A DNA stretch of 64,000 nt from Geodermatophilus obscurus (GTDB lineage Bacteria; Actinomycetota; Actinomycetes; Mycobacteriales; Geodermatophilaceae). Shown here piece by piece: positions 9,796-18,960 of this stretch. The DNA lies in NCBI RefSeq assembly GCF_900143215.1, contig NZ_FRDM01000007.1, positions 1-64,000 on the forward strand. The letters are read 5' to 3'. The translations under genes were made by a program, and so were the position numbers. How positions within the stretch are numbered: position 1 is the stretch's first letter; the number at the start of each line of letters is the position of its first letter. Under the pieces are notes generated by a model. That model worked only from the letters and a program-made list of their open reading frames with translations, was not told where the DNA came from and ran no database searches.

Positions 9796-11115
9796 ATGCG
9801 CATCTCGGTCGTGGGTTGTGGCTACCTGGGCGCGGTGCACGCCGCGTCGATGGCCGAGCTGGGTCACCAGGTGGTCGGCATCGACGTCGACGAGCGCAAG
9901 ATCGGCGCGCTGAACGCGGCCCGGGCGCCGTTCTACGAGCCCGGCTTCGAAGACCTGCTGGCCCGCACGCTGGCCACCGGCCGGCTGCGGTTCAGCACCG
10001 ACATCGCCGACGCCGCCGGCGCGGCGGTGCACTTCGTCTGCGTGGGCACGCCGCAGAAGCGCGGCGAGTACGCCGCGGATCTGCGGTTCGTCGAGGCCGC
10101 CACCGAGTCGCTGCTGGGCGTGCTGGCACCCGGTGAGCTGGTGGCCGGCAAGTCCACCGTGCCGGTCGGGACGGCGGGGCGGCTGGCGGAGCTGGTGGCG
10201 GACAAGGTGCCCGGCGCGCTGCTGGCGTGGAATCCGGAGTTCCTCCGCGAGGGCTTCGCCGTCACCGACACCCTGCACCCCGACCGGCTGGTCTACGGCC
10301 TGCCGGCCGGCTCGGATCGTGAGGTCGCCGAGCGGCTGCTCGACGAGGTGTACGCCCCGATCGTCGCGGCCGGCACGCCGAAGGTGGTCACCGACCACGC
10401 CACCGCGGAGATGGTGAAGACCGCGGCCAACTCCTTCCTGGCCACCAAGATCTCCTTCATCAACGCGATGGCCGAGCTGTGCGAGGCCACCGGCGCCGAC
10501 GTCAAACAGCTGGCCGACGCGATCGGCTACGACGACCGGATCGGGCGGAAGTTCCTCAACGCCGGGCTGGGCTTCGGCGGCGGCTGCCTGCCCAAGGACA
10601 TCCGCGCGTTCATGGCCCGCGCCGGGGAGCTGGGCGCCGATCAGGCGCTGACCTTCCTGCGCGAGGTGGACAACATCAACATGCGCCGCCGGATCCGGAT
10701 GGTGGAGCTGGCCCGGGAGGTCTGCGACGGGTCGCTGCTGGGCAAGCACATCGCCGTGCTCGGCGCGGCGTTCAAGCCCGACTCCGATGACATCCGCGAC
10801 TCCCCGGCGCTCAACGTCGCCGCCCAGCTGCAGCTCCAAGGCGCCGACGTGCGGGTCACCGATCCGGCCGCGATCGACAACGCCCGCCGGCTGTGGCCGC
10901 AGCTGGACTACGCCGACACCGCCGAGCAGGCCGCCGCCAGCGCCGACGCGGTGCTGGTGCTCACCGAGTGGCGGGCCTACCGCGAGCTGGACCCGGTCGC
11001 CTTCGGCAAGGTCGTGGCCAGCAAGCGGGTCCTCGACGGCCGCAACGCCCTGGACCGCGAGGCCTGGACCGCCGCCGGGTGGACCTACCGCGCCCTCGGC
11101 CGCCGCGCCGGCTGA
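9796..11115 (+). CDS. ugd: UDP-glucose 6-dehydrogenase
   Basis: The protein has 439 residues. The Rossmann start is MRISVVGCGYLGAVHAASMA, and the catalytic cysteine C264 sits in GFGGGCLPKDIRAF. The C-terminal UDP-binding domain contains GAAFKPDSDDIRDSPAL. It oxidises UDP-glucose twice with NAD to UDP-glucuronate, a precursor for acidic exopolysaccharide or cell-wall sugars. The ATG at 9796 follows a GGGGG ribosome site. It is transcribed away from rplY and toward prs, and is not part of the conserved pth-prs block of mycobacteria. It is therefore probably an insertion linked to the polysaccharide genes at 4950-7967. galU (39808-40737) makes its substrate. Confidence 0.95.
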   Translation: MRISVVGCGYLGAVHAASMAELGHQVVGIDVDERKIGALNAARAPFYEPGFEDLLARTLATGRLRFSTDIADAAGAAVHFVCVGTPQKRGEYAADLRFVEAATESLLGVLAPGELVAGKSTVPVGTAGRLAELVADKVPGALLAWNPEFLREGFAVTDTLHPDRLVYGLPAGSDREVAERLLDEVYAPIVAAGTPKVVTDHATAEMVKTAANSFLATKISFINAMAELCEATGADVKQLADAIGYDDRIGRKFLNAGLGFGGGCLPKDIRAFMARAGELGADQALTFLREVDNINMRRRIRMVELAREVCDGSLLGKHIAVLGAAFKPDSDDIRDSPALNVAAQLQLQGADVRVTDPAAIDNARRLWPQLDYADTAEQAAASADAVLVLTEWRAYRELDPVAFGKVVASKRVLDGRNALDREAWTAAGWTYRALGRRAG

Positions 11116-11120
11116 GCACG

Positions 11121-11176
11121 GCCCCGTCCCGAGGCTCACCCCGAGCTGGTGCGGGGTGAGGAGGACGGGGTCCTTT
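11121..11176. repeat. REP-like palindrome between convergent ugd and prs
   Basis: The outer arms ccccgtcc (11122-11129) and ggacgggg (11163-11170) can pair around an inner gaggctcacccc / ggggtgag stem. It starts 5 bases after the ugd stop and ends one base before the prs stop, so it fits a bidirectional terminator. Confidence 0.75.
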
Positions 11177-11177
11177 G

Positions 11178-12158
11178 CTAGCTCGCGCCGCCGAAGAGGC
11201 TCGTCACCGAGCCGTCCTCGAAGACCTCCTTGATCGCCCGGGCGAGCAGCGGGGCGATGGAGAGCACGGTGAGCTTGTCGAACTGGCGGGCCGGCTCGAT
11301 GGGCAGCGTGTTGGTCACGATGATCTCGCTGACGCGGCTGTTCTTCAGCCGGTCGACCGCCGGGCCGGAGAGCACGCCGTGCGTGGCGCAGACGATGACG
11401 TCGGCGGCGCCGGCGTCGAACAGCGTCTCGGCGGCCTTCACGATCGTGCCGCCGGTGTCGATCATGTCGTCGACCAGGATGCAGACCCGACCCTCGACGT
11501 TGCCGACGACGCGGTTGGCGACGACCTCGTTGGGCTTCATGGGGTCGCGGGTCTTGTGGATGAAGGCCAGCGGGGCGCCGCCGAGCTTGTCGCTCCAGCG
11601 CTCGGAGACGCGCACGCGGCCGGCGTCCGGCGAGACGACGGTGAGCGCGCGGTCGCCCCAGCGCTCCTTGACGTGGTCGACCAGCAGGTCGAGGGCGAAG
11701 AGGTGGTCGACCGGGCCGTCGAAGAAGCCCTGGATCTGGGCGGTGTGCAGGTCGACCGTCATCAGGCGGTCGGCGCCGGCGATCTTGAACATGTCGGCGA
11801 CCAGGCGGGCGGAGATGGGCTCGCGGCCGCGGTGCTTCTTGTCCTGCCGGGCGTAGGGGAAGAACGGCGCGACGACGGTGATCCGCTTGGCCGACGCGCG
11901 CTTGGCCGCGTCGACCATGAGCAGTTGCTCCATGAGCCAGGTGTTGATCGGCGCGGTGTGGCTCTGGACGATGAAGGCGTCGCAGCCGCGGACGGACTCC
12001 TCGAAACGGACGAAGAGCTCGCCGTTGGCGAACTCGTAGGACGCGGTGGGCGTCGGCGTCACGCCGAGGTGCCCGGCGATCTCCTCCGTGAGCTCGGGGT
12101 ACGCCCGGCCGGAGAAGAGCATCAGGCTCTTGCTGGTCGCCTGCCGGATCGCGCTCAT
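11178..12158 (-). CDS. prs: Ribose-phosphate pyrophosphokinase (PRPP synthetase)
   Basis: The 326-residue class I enzyme makes PRPP from ribose 5-phosphate and ATP. Visible motifs are the ATP/flexible loop region FFPYARQDKKHRGREPISAR and the PRPP-binding loop CILVDDMIDTGGT (about residue 217-229). The ATG at 12158 is chosen because a GGGGTGG lies about 9 bases upstream. An in-frame GTG at 12170 adds four residues. It follows glmU by 48 bases on the same strand, the conserved glmU-prs pair of Actinobacteria. Confidence 0.96.
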   Translation of the reverse strand: MSAIRQATSKSLMLFSGRAYPELTEEIAGHLGVTPTPTASYEFANGELFVRFEESVRGCDAFIVQSHTAPINTWLMEQLLMVDAAKRASAKRITVVAPFFPYARQDKKHRGREPISARLVADMFKIAGADRLMTVDLHTAQIQGFFDGPVDHLFALDLLVDHVKERWGDRALTVVSPDAGRVRVSERWSDKLGGAPLAFIHKTRDPMKPNEVVANRVVGNVEGRVCILVDDMIDTGGTIVKAAETLFDAGAADVIVCATHGVLSGPAVDRLKNSRVSEIIVTNTLPIEPARQFDKLTVLSIAPLLARAIKEVFEDGSVTSLFGGAS

Positions 12159-12206
12159 CGGCTCGTCCACCCCTGCTCGTCGCGTCGGTCGGGCGACCGG
12201 CGGGCC

Positions 12207-13703
12207 CTACTCGGACGCCTCCGCGCGAGTGTGGGCCGCCGCCTCGGCCCCTGCATCCCCGGCCGCCTCGGCGGCCTTCGCGGCGGCCGTTCCGGGACGG
12301 CGCCGCGTGACCCAGCCTGCCACATTGCGCTGGCGCGCCCGTGCGACGCCCATCGCACCCGGGGGGACGTCGGTGGTGATCACCGAGCCGGCCGCGGTGT
12401 AGGCGCCGTCCCCGACGGTGACCGGCGCCACGAGCATGGTGTCCGAACCGATGCGGACGTGGTCCCCGACCTCGGTGTGGTGCTTCTCGACGCCGTCGTA
12501 GTTCACGAACACCGTCGCCGCCCCGATGTTCGACCCCCGGCCGATGGTGGCGTCCCCGACGTAGGACAGGTGCGGCACCTTGGAGTCCTCGCCGACCTGC
12601 ACGTTCTTGGTCTCGACGAAGGCCCCGACCTTGGCCCCGGCGGACAGCCGCGTGCCCGGCCGCAGGTAGCTGAACGGTCCGACGGCGGCGTGCGGGCCGA
12701 CGACCGCGCCGAGGACGTGCGAGCGCACCACGCTCGCCCCCTCCTCGACGGTGGTGTCGACGAGCGTGGTGTCCGGCCCGACGACGGCGGCGGTGGCGAC
12801 CGACGTCGTCCCCCGGAGGTGGACGCCGGGCTCGAGCAGCGCGTCGGGCGCGACGGTGACCGTGACGTCGACCCAGGTGGTGGCCGGGTCGACGACGGTG
12901 ACGCCCGCGCGCATCAGCTCGTCGAGGACGCGGTCGTTGAGCGTGCGGCGGCGGGCGGCGAGCTCGCGGCGGTCGTTGCAGCCCAGCACGTCGACCGGGT
13001 CCTCGGCGGCGGCACCGCCGACCGGGGCGTCCTCGGCGACGAGCAGGCCGAGGACGTCGGTGAGGTACTGCTCGCCCTGGTCGTTGTCCTCGCCGAGGGA
13101 GCCCAGCGCCCGGCGCAGCGCGGCGGCCTCGCCGACGTAGACGCCGGCGTTGATCTCGCGGACGGCCCGCTGTTCGGGGGTGGCGTCGCGCTGCTCGACG
13201 ATGGCCCGCACGGCGCCGTCGGCGTCCCGCACGATCCGGCCCAGGCCCGTCGGGTCGTCGACCTCGGCGGTGAGCACGGTGAGGACGTTGCCCGCCGCGC
13301 GGTGCGCGTCGAGCAGCGCGGTGACCGTCTCCCGGCGCAGCAGTGGGGCGTCGCCGTTGACCAGCAGCACCGGCCCCTCGAGGTCGGGGACGGCGGCCAG
13401 CGCGACGGCCGCCGCGTGCCCGGACCCGCGCTGCTCCTCCTGCAGCACCGGCCGGGCGTCGGGAGCGACCTGCGCGAGGTGCTCCTCCACGGCCTCCCGG
13501 CCGGCGCCGACGACCACGAGGGTGTGCCGGGCGGCCAGCGGCGCGGTCGCGGCCAGCACGTGGCCGAGCATGCTGCGCCCGCCGAGGGCGTGCAGCACCT
13601 TGGGCGTCGCCGACCTCATGCGGGTGCCCTGCCCGGCGGCGAGGACGACGACGGCGGCGATCCCGCCCTCGGGGGCGGTACCGGGCTGCAGCGGTTCGGA
13701 CAC
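12207..13703 (-). CDS. glmU: Bifunctional GlmU: glucosamine-1-phosphate acetyltransferase / N-acetylglucosamine-1-phosphate uridylyltransferase
   Basis: The protein has 498 residues. The N-terminal pyrophosphorylase domain has LAAGQGTRMRSATPKVLHAL near residues 19-38 and VLLVNGDAPLL near 105. The C-terminal left-handed beta-helix has hexapeptide repeats (SYVGDATIGRGSNIGAATVF, VRIGSDTMLVAPVTVGDGAY). It makes UDP-GlcNAc for peptidoglycan in the cytoplasm. An Ala/Arg-rich tail of about 45 residues follows the helix, as in mycobacterial GlmU. The GTG at 13703 has GAGGAG four bases upstream. tRNA-Gln lies 25 bases upstream. Confidence 0.97.
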   Translation of the reverse strand: MSEPLQPGTAPEGGIAAVVVLAAGQGTRMRSATPKVLHALGGRSMLGHVLAATAPLAARHTLVVVGAGREAVEEHLAQVAPDARPVLQEEQRGSGHAAAVALAAVPDLEGPVLLVNGDAPLLRRETVTALLDAHRAAGNVLTVLTAEVDDPTGLGRIVRDADGAVRAIVEQRDATPEQRAVREINAGVYVGEAAALRRALGSLGEDNDQGEQYLTDVLGLLVAEDAPVGGAAAEDPVDVLGCNDRRELAARRRTLNDRVLDELMRAGVTVVDPATTWVDVTVTVAPDALLEPGVHLRGTTSVATAAVVGPDTTLVDTTVEEGASVVRSHVLGAVVGPHAAVGPFSYLRPGTRLSAGAKVGAFVETKNVQVGEDSKVPHLSYVGDATIGRGSNIGAATVFVNYDGVEKHHTEVGDHVRIGSDTMLVAPVTVGDGAYTAAGSVITTDVPPGAMGVARARQRNVAGWVTRRRPGTAAAKAAEAAGDAGAEAAAHTRAEASE

Positions 13704-13728
13704 GGATCTCCTCGGGCATCGGCTGCTG

Positions 13729-13801
13729 CTGGGGGACTCGGACTCGAACCGAGGCTTCCCGGCTCCAAAGGCCGGCGGGCTGCCGATTACCCCATCCCCC
13801 A
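13729..13801 (-). tRNA. tRNA-Gln(TTG)
   Basis: The 73-base cloverleaf has acceptor arms TGGGGGA and TCCCCCA with discriminator G. The anticodon stem CCGGC/GCCGG encloses loop CTTTGGA, giving anticodon TTG. The T-arm is CTCGG-TTCGAGT-CCGAG. CCA is not encoded. Confidence 0.95.
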
Positions 13802-13839
13802 CTGCGGACGGCGCGGACACCGGTCCGGCGTCCTCCGTG

Positions 13840-13845
13840 AGCCTA
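13840..13845 (-). promoter_or_regulatory. Candidate -10 box (TAGGCT) for tRNA-Gln
   Basis: TAGGCT on the minus strand lies 39 bases upstream of the tRNA-Gln 5' end. The same hexamer precedes galU at a leaderless distance. No convincing -35 is seen. Confidence 0.35.
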
Positions 13846-13894
13846 GGCGCCCGGTCCACGCGCCACCCGCTCCGGCGCCCGGGAGGCGGGCTTC

Positions 13895-13912
13895 CCTACG
13901 GTGACGTAGGTT
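13895..13912 (+). promoter_or_regulatory. Inverted repeat operator over the desaturase -10 box
   Basis: cctacg-gtga-cgtagg (13895-13910) is a perfect 6-base inverted repeat. It overlaps TAGGTT (13907-13912), a plausible -10 for the desaturase 59 bases downstream. A TetR gene directly follows the desaturase and is the natural candidate to bind it. Confidence 0.5.
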
Positions 13913-13970
13913 ACGGAGTCGTACCGGTACGGCGGCCTCGCCGGACCGCACGACGCGACCTGGAGGCCGC

Positions 13971-14960
13971 TTGTCCGCTCCTGCTCCCACCCGGCCCACG
14001 GCCCCCGTCCTCCGGCCGGCCGACCCCGATGCCGGGCTCCCGGCGAACGCCTTCGGCAAGGAGAAGGGGGTGCTGGAGCAGGTCACGCTCTACGTCTTCG
14101 TCGTCGTGCCGTTCCTCGCCCTCGCCGCCGTCGTCCCGGCGGTCTGGGGTTGGGGCCTGTCCTGGCTCGACGTCGGCCTGGCCGTGGGCTTCTACTCCCT
14201 CACCCTGCTCGGCATCACCGTCGGCTACCACCGGTACTTCACCCACGGCTCGTTCAAGGCCACCCGGCCGCTGCGGATCGCGCTGGCCGTCGTCGGGTGC
14301 ATGGCCATCCAGGGGCCGGTCGTGCAGTGGGTGGCCGACCACCGCCGCCACCACGCCTTCTCCGACCGCGAGGGCGACCCGCACTCCCCCTGGCGGTACG
14401 GCACCGACGCCCGCGCCCTGCTCAAGGGCATGTGGCACGCCCACCTCGGCTGGCTGTTCGACCGCCGGCAGACCAACGCCGAGCGCTACGCCCCCGACCT
14501 GCTCAAGGACACCGGCCTGCGGCGGACCAGCCGGCTGTTCATCCTCTGGGCCTTCCTCAGCCTGGCGCTGCCGGCCGTCATCGGCGGCCTGGTCACGGCG
14601 AGCTGGACCGGTGCCTGGACGGCGTTCTTCTGGGCCGGCCTGGTGCGGGTCGCGCTGCTGCACCACGTGACCTGGTCGATCAACTCGGTGTGCCACGTCG
14701 TCGGCGACCGGCCGTTCGTCTCGCGGGACCGCGCCACCAACTTCTGGCCGCTGGCGATCCTCAGCGCCGGCGAGTCCTGGCACAACCTGCACCACGCCGA
14801 CCCGACCTGCGCCCGGCACGGCGTGCTGCGCGGGCAGATCGACATCAGCGCGCGGGTGATCTGGGTGTTCGAGAAGCTGGGCTGGGTGCACGGCGTCAAG
14901 TGGCCCGACCCGGTCCGGCTGGCGGCCAAGCGCCGTACCGCGGCGACGGCCGCGTCCTGA
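13971..14960 (+). CDS. Acyl-CoA / fatty acid desaturase
   Basis: This membrane di-iron desaturase has 329 residues. All three histidine boxes are intact: HRYFTH (87-92), HRRHH (124-128) and HNLHH (271-275). There are hydrophobic pairs at about 40-85, 102-122 and 188-235. It introduces a cis double bond, probably delta-9, into acyl-CoA at the inner membrane, tuning membrane fluidity. The TTG at 13971 is chosen because GGAGG lies four bases upstream. It is followed by a TetR regulator in the same direction (75-base gap) and preceded by an inverted-repeat operator, so autoregulated lipid control is likely. Confidence 0.92.
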   Translation: MSAPAPTRPTAPVLRPADPDAGLPANAFGKEKGVLEQVTLYVFVVVPFLALAAVVPAVWGWGLSWLDVGLAVGFYSLTLLGITVGYHRYFTHGSFKATRPLRIALAVVGCMAIQGPVVQWVADHRRHHAFSDREGDPHSPWRYGTDARALLKGMWHAHLGWLFDRRQTNAERYAPDLLKDTGLRRTSRLFILWAFLSLALPAVIGGLVTASWTGAWTAFFWAGLVRVALLHHVTWSINSVCHVVGDRPFVSRDRATNFWPLAILSAGESWHNLHHADPTCARHGVLRGQIDISARVIWVFEKLGWVHGVKWPDPVRLAAKRRTAATAAS

Positions 14961-14964
14961 GGAA

Positions 14965-15022
14965 CACCCCGTCCCCCTCACCCTTCGCAGGCTCAGGGCG
15001 AGCCGCTGGGCGGGGCCGGGGG
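14965..15022. repeat. REP-like palindrome, reverse orientation, after the desaturase
   Basis: It starts four bases after the desaturase stop codon and carries caccccgtccccctcaccc, ttcgcaggctcagggcgagc and ggggccggggga. This is the dispersed family in inverted and degenerate form. Confidence 0.55.
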
Positions 15023-15034
15023 ACGACGGCCGCC

Positions 15035-15658
15035 GTGCCCGGCGGCGCGGCGCGCCCGCGGGTGCGGATGACCGGTGCCCAGCGACGCCAGCAGCTGCTC
15101 GACGTCGGCCGGGAGGTCTTCGCCCAGCGCGGCTACGACGGCACCTCCATCGAGGAGCTCGCCGCCCGCGCCGACGTGAGCAAGCCGGTGGTCTACGAGC
15201 ACTTCGGCGGCAAGGAGGGCCTCTACACCGTCGTCGTCGACCGGGAGATGCAGCGGCTGCTCGACCGCTTCACCTCCGCGCTCGCCGCCGGGGGCTCGCC
15301 GCGCGAGCTGCTGGAGCGCGCCGCCCTCGTACTGCTGGACTACATCGAGGAGGACACCGACGGCTTCCGGGTGCTCTCCCGCGACTCCCCGGCCGGCGGC
15401 TCGTCCGACGGCTACGCGTCCCTGATCGGCGAGGTCGCCCGCAAGGTCGAGCACATCCTCGGCGCGCAGTTCAGCGCCCGCGGCCACGACCCGGCGCTGG
15501 CCGAGCTGTACAGCCAGGCGCTGGTCGGGATGGTCGCCCTGGTCGGTCAGTGGTGGCTGGAGCGCCGCTCCCCCGGCAAGGAGGAGGTCGCCGCCCACCT
15601 GGTCGAGCTCGCCTACAACGGCCTGGCCCACCTCAGCCCCCCTCCTGGCGCGCCCTGA
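15035..15658 (+). CDS. TetR family transcriptional regulator, probably of fatty acid desaturation
   Basis: The protein has 207 residues from the GTG at 15035; starts at 15062 or 15068 are also possible. The N-terminal helix-turn-helix is QLLDVGREVFAQRGYDGTSI then ELAARADVSKPVVYEHFGGK, where the recognition helix ends in the family-typical YxHF. The C-terminal ligand/dimer domain follows. Homologues beside stearoyl-CoA desaturases respond to acyl-CoA. The adjacent desaturase and the inverted repeat at 13895 make that the likely target; this is inference. Confidence 0.88.
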   Translation: MPGGAARPRVRMTGAQRRQQLLDVGREVFAQRGYDGTSIEELAARADVSKPVVYEHFGGKEGLYTVVVDREMQRLLDRFTSALAAGGSPRELLERAALVLLDYIEEDTDGFRVLSRDSPAGGSSDGYASLIGEVARKVEHILGAQFSARGHDPALAELYSQALVGMVALVGQWWLERRSPGKEEVAAHLVELAYNGLAHLSPPPGAP

Positions 15659-15769
15659 GCCTGCGCAGGGCTCGGGCGGGTGTCCCCACCGGCCCGGCGG
15701 TTCCCTCACGGGGTCCCGCCGCGAGCCTCGTGACGGGCTGGAACGGCCACCCTTCAGGGCCCCGCCGGC

Positions 15770-15854
15770 CGCCCTGCAGGGTCCCGCCGCGAGCCTGCGA
15801 GTGGCGAGGGGCAGGGAGGTCCTCTTACGAGGCGGGGGGAAGGGTGGTCCTTCC
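15770..15854. repeat. REP-like palindrome after ispE
   Basis: gccctgcagggtcccgccgc then gagcctgcgagtggcgag then gggcagggaggtcctc, ending at the ispE stop codon at 15855. A partial second unit (15700-15740, cacggggtcccgccgcgagc) lies next to it. Together they fill the 196 bases between the convergent TetR and ispE genes. Confidence 0.7.
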
Positions 15855-16820
15855 TCAGCCGACCAGCCGCGCGCCGGGCACCGGCCCGTGCACCGCCCGC
15901 ACGGTGCGGTAGACACCCTCGCCGGCCAGCGCCGCGGTCAGCCGCACCGCGGACTCCTCGTCCTCGGCGAGGGCGGCGACCGTCGGACCCGAGCCGCTGA
16001 CCACCGCTGCCGCGGCACCGGCCCCGGTCGCGGCCCGCAGCGCCCGCCGCAGGTCCGGCCGCAGCGAGAGCGCCGGGGGCTGCAGGTCGTTGCCGAGGGC
16101 GGCGGCCAGGGCGGGCACCGGACCACTGCGCAGCGCCGCGATCACCGGGTCGGGTGAGGACAGCTCCTCGCCGTCGGGCACCCGGCCCGCGGACCGCAGC
16201 CGGTCCAGCTCGGCGTAGACCGCCGGCGTGGACAGCCCCTCGCCGGCGATGCCGAGCACCCAGTCCCAGCGGCGGCGGGCCAGCACCGGGGACAGCTGCT
16301 CGCCTCGGCCCGACCCCAGGGCCACCCCGCCGAGCAGGCTGAACGGGACGTCGCTGCCCAGCCGGGCGGCCAGCGTGGTGAGCTCGCCGCGGGTGGCGTG
16401 GGTGGCCCACAGCGCGTCGAGGGCGACCAGCGCCGCGGCGGCGTCCGCGCTGCCACCCGCCAGCCCCGCGGCGGCCGGGATCGACTTGTCGATGGTGATG
16501 GCGGCGTCGGCCGGCACCCCGGCACGCTCGGCCAGCAGCTCGGCGGCCCGCCAGACGAGGTTGCGGCGGTCGGTGGGGACGGCGTCCGGCCCGCTGCCCG
16601 TCGTCCCCTCGCCGGTGACCGTGAGCGAGAGCCCGTCGCCGGGGCGCACGGTGACCGTGTCGAACAGCGAGACGGCCAGGTAGACGGTGCGCAGCTCGTG
16701 GAAGCCGTCGGAGCGCAGCGGCCCGACCGCGAGGTGCACGTTGACCTTGGCGGGAGCGCGGGCGACGACGGTGCCGTCCCCGGCCAGCCGGCCGGGTCCA
16801 CCGGGTGAGGACCAGCTCAC
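15855..16820 (-). CDS. ispE: 4-diphosphocytidyl-2-C-methyl-D-erythritol kinase
   Basis: This GHMP kinase has 321 residues. It has [11 protein letters not shown] (K25), the ATP loop [17 protein letters not shown] (114-130, with the catalytic Asp in SAD) and the C-terminal [13 protein letters not shown]. It phosphorylates CDP-methylerythritol in the MEP isoprenoid pathway. Its GTG overlaps the TGA of ksgA (GTGA), which fixes the start. It is the last gene of the rpfB-ksgA-ispE operon, in the same order as in mycobacteria. Confidence 0.96.
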   Translation of the reverse strand: MSWSSPGGPGRLAGDGTVVARAPAKVNVHLAVGPLRSDGFHELRTVYLAVSLFDTVTVRPGDGLSLTVTGEGTTGSGPDAVPTDRRNLVWRAAELLAERAGVPADAAITIDKSIPAAAGLAGGSADAAAALVALDALWATHATRGELTTLAARLGSDVPFSLLGGVALGSGRGEQLSPVLARRRWDWVLGIAGEGLSTPAVYAELDRLRSAGRVPDGEELSSPDPVIAALRSGPVPALAAALGNDLQPPALSLRPDLRRALRAATGAGAAAAVVSGSGPTVAALAEDEESAVRLTAALAGEGVYRTVRAVHGPVPGARLVG

Positions 16821-17683
16821 GCCGGGACCTCCGTCGCGGCCAGCCGCGCGAAGTCCGCGACCGACAGCTGCTCCCCGCGGGTGGTCGGGTCGATACCGGC
16901 GGCGCGCAGCCGGGCCTCGGCCTCCGGGGGGCCGCCGGCCCAGCGGGCCAGCGCCGCGCGCAGCCCCTTGCGGCGGGTGGCGAAGGCGGCGTCGATCACG
17001 GCGAAGGTGGCGGCGCGGTCGCCCGGGGGCGGCGGACGACGGTCGAGGGCGACCAGTCCGGAGTCGACGTTGGGCTCGGGCCAGAAGACCCGCCGGCCGA
17101 CGTTGCCGGCCCGGCGCACCTCGCCGTACCAGGCGGCCTTGGCCGACGGCACGCCGTAGGCCGACGAGCCCGGGGCCGCGGCCAGGCGCTCGGCCACCTC
17201 GGCCTGCACGAGGACCAGCGCGCGCCGCAGCGTCGGCAGCAGGTCCAGCAGGTGCAGCAGGACGGGCACCGCCACGTTGTACGGCAGGTTGGCCACCAGC
17301 GCCGTCGGAGCGGCACCGGGCACCTCCCGGATGCGCAGCGCGTCGGCCTCGACGACGGTCAGCCGGTCGGCGAGCGCGGGCGCGCGCTCGGCCACCGTGC
17401 GGGGCAGCAGCGCGGCCAGCCGGGGGTCGATCTCCACGGCGGTGACGTGCGCGGCGACGGGCAGCAGCCCCAGGGTCAGCGAGCCGAGACCGGGGCCGAC
17501 CTCCAGGACGACGTCCCCGGGGGTCAGCTCGGCGGTCCGCACGATCCGCCGGATGGTGTTCGCGTCGTGCAGGAAGTTCTGGCCGAGGGTCTTGGTCGGG
17601 CGCAGCTCGAGCTGCTGGGCCAGGTCGCGGATCGCGGCCGGGCCCAGCAGCCCGTCGGTCTGTTCGGGTGGCGTGCTCAGCAC
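16817..17683 (-). CDS. rsmA: 16S rRNA (adenine1518-N6/adenine1519-N6)-dimethyltransferase
   Basis: The 288-residue KsgA protein has TLGQNFLHD at the N-terminus, the SAM motif [16 protein letters not shown], acidic motif II VEID and catalytic motif NLPYNV. It dimethylates two adenines in helix 45 of 16S rRNA during small-subunit maturation. The GTG at 17683 lies 8 bases after the rpfB stop. It overlaps ispE by 4 bases at its end. Confidence 0.96.
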   Translation of the reverse strand: MLSTPPEQTDGLLGPAAIRDLAQQLELRPTKTLGQNFLHDANTIRRIVRTAELTPGDVVLEVGPGLGSLTLGLLPVAAHVTAVEIDPRLAALLPRTVAERAPALADRLTVVEADALRIREVPGAAPTALVANLPYNVAVPVLLHLLDLLPTLRRALVLVQAEVAERLAAAPGSSAYGVPSAKAAWYGEVRRAGNVGRRVFWPEPNVDSGLVALDRRPPPPGDRAATFAVIDAAFATRRKGLRAALARWAGGPPEAEARLRAAGIDPTTRGEQLSVADFARLAATEVPA

Positions 17684-17691
17684 CGGTCCGA

Positions 17692-18792
17692 TCAGTTGAA
17701 GAGGTTCGAACCGCAGTGCGGCCACTGGCCGGCGCCGGAACGCTGGTACAGCAGCTGCGCACGGTAGGTCTGCTCGTCGGCCGAGGCGGCGGCCGGGTCG
17801 CCGCTGCCGCCGACAGCGTTCCACGTCCCCTGCGAGAACTGGTACATGCCCCGGTACTTGCCGGTGCCGCTCACCGCGTTCGGGCGGCCGCCGGACTCGC
17901 ACTTCGCCAGGGCGGCCCAGTCGAGGCCGTCGGCGCTGGGCTTGTTGCCGCTGGACACGGGGCGGGCCTTGGTACCGACGGTGACCAGCTCGTCGACCGG
18001 CTCGCGGGTGACCGCGGTGGCCAGCTGCTCGCGGGCGGTCTCGACGCCGTCGGTGACGGTGACCCGGTAGGTGGTCACCTGCTCGCCCTCCACGCCCTCC
18101 CGGGTGACGGTGTCGTCGCCCTCGAAGGCGTTGGGGTCCTCGGTCTCGACGGTCCGGTAGTCGATCGGCGTGGGGACGGCGACCTCGCCGACCTGCACGC
18201 GGAAGACCTGCAGCCGCATGTGGGCCAGGAGCGCCTGCTCCGGGTACATGCTCGTGCGGTCGGTGGGGCCGAGGACGACGCCCTGCTCGGCGAGCAGGTC
18301 CCCGGCGGTGGCCGCGGTGGTGGTGACCACGCGCTCCTGGCCGTCGACGACGAGGGTGACGTCCCGGGGCGTGGTGATCGACAGGGCCATGCCGCCGAGC
18401 GGGAGGCGCTCGCTGCGGCTCGCGGAGACGACGAGGTCCTCGGCGCGGTAGCCGAGCTGCGCCAGCGCCTCGTCGACCGACAGCGCGGTCACGTAGACCT
18501 CGCTCCGCACGCCGTCCACGGTGAGCGTGAGCGGGCGGGCACGGTTGAGCACGACGGTGTCGCCGTCGCTGACCGGAGCGGCGGCGTCCGGCAGGACGAC
18601 GTCGTGCGACTGCGTCCGCAGCCCCTCCTCCTGGAGCACCTCACCGACCGTGCCGGCGTAGGTGCGGACCTCCCGCGCCTGGCCGTCGACGGTCACCGTC
18701 AGGGACTTCTGCGCGGCGAAGTAGGCCACGGAGCCGCCCACGAGTCCCAGCAGGACGAGGGCGAGGAGGACGGACTTCAGGGATCGGGGCAC
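17692..18792 (-). CDS. rpfB: Resuscitation-promoting factor RpfB (peptidoglycan lytic transglycosylase)
   Basis: The protein has 366 residues. It starts with a signal anchor ([20 protein letters not shown]), followed by three DUF348 repeats (about 30-70, 85-130, 145-190), a G5 domain (about 210-285, ending ELVTVGTK) and a C-terminal lysozyme-like Rpf domain ([20 protein letters not shown], with E as the catalytic acid, [10 protein letters not shown]). The GTG at 18792 is preferred because GGAAGAG sits just upstream and the length matches M. tuberculosis RpfB. A GTG at 18933 would add 47 Arg/Ser-rich residues. It is secreted, cleaves peptidoglycan and promotes regrowth from dormancy. It heads the operon with ksgA and ispE. 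Confidence 0.93.
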   Translation of the reverse strand: MPRSLKSVLLALVLLGLVGGSVAYFAAQKSLTVTVDGQAREVRTYAGTVGEVLQEEGLRTQSHDVVLPDAAAPVSDGDTVVLNRARPLTLTVDGVRSEVYVTALSVDEALAQLGYRAEDLVVSASRSERLPLGGMALSITTPRDVTLVVDGQERVVTTTAATAGDLLAEQGVVLGPTDRTSMYPEQALLAHMRLQVFRVQVGEVAVPTPIDYRTVETEDPNAFEGDDTVTREGVEGEQVTTYRVTVTDGVETAREQLATAVTREPVDELVTVGTKARPVSSGNKPSADGLDWAALAKCESGGRPNAVSGTGKYRGMYQFSQGTWNAVGGSGDPAAASADEQTYRAQLLYQRSGAGQWPHCGSNLFN

Positions 18793-18940
18793 GACTCTTC
18801 CAGGGCTCGAGGACCCGGGAGGAGCACGCGCAGGTACACGCCGGCTGGCGGGCACCGAGCGCGACCCGGCTCGGACGGCAGTCGACCGGGAGACGGAGCT
18901 CCCGGTCGCGGTGCCCTCCGGGTCGGTTCCCACCCCGGCT

Positions 18941-18960
18941 GGTCACGACACGGTAACGGA
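18941..18960. promoter_or_regulatory. Possible response-regulator (MtrA-like) box upstream of rpfB
   Basis: ggtcacgacacggtaacgga holds two spaced GTxAC-like half sites about 150 bases upstream of the chosen rpfB start. MtrA is reported to control rpfB in M. tuberculosis. The match here is by eye and weak. Confidence 0.25.
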
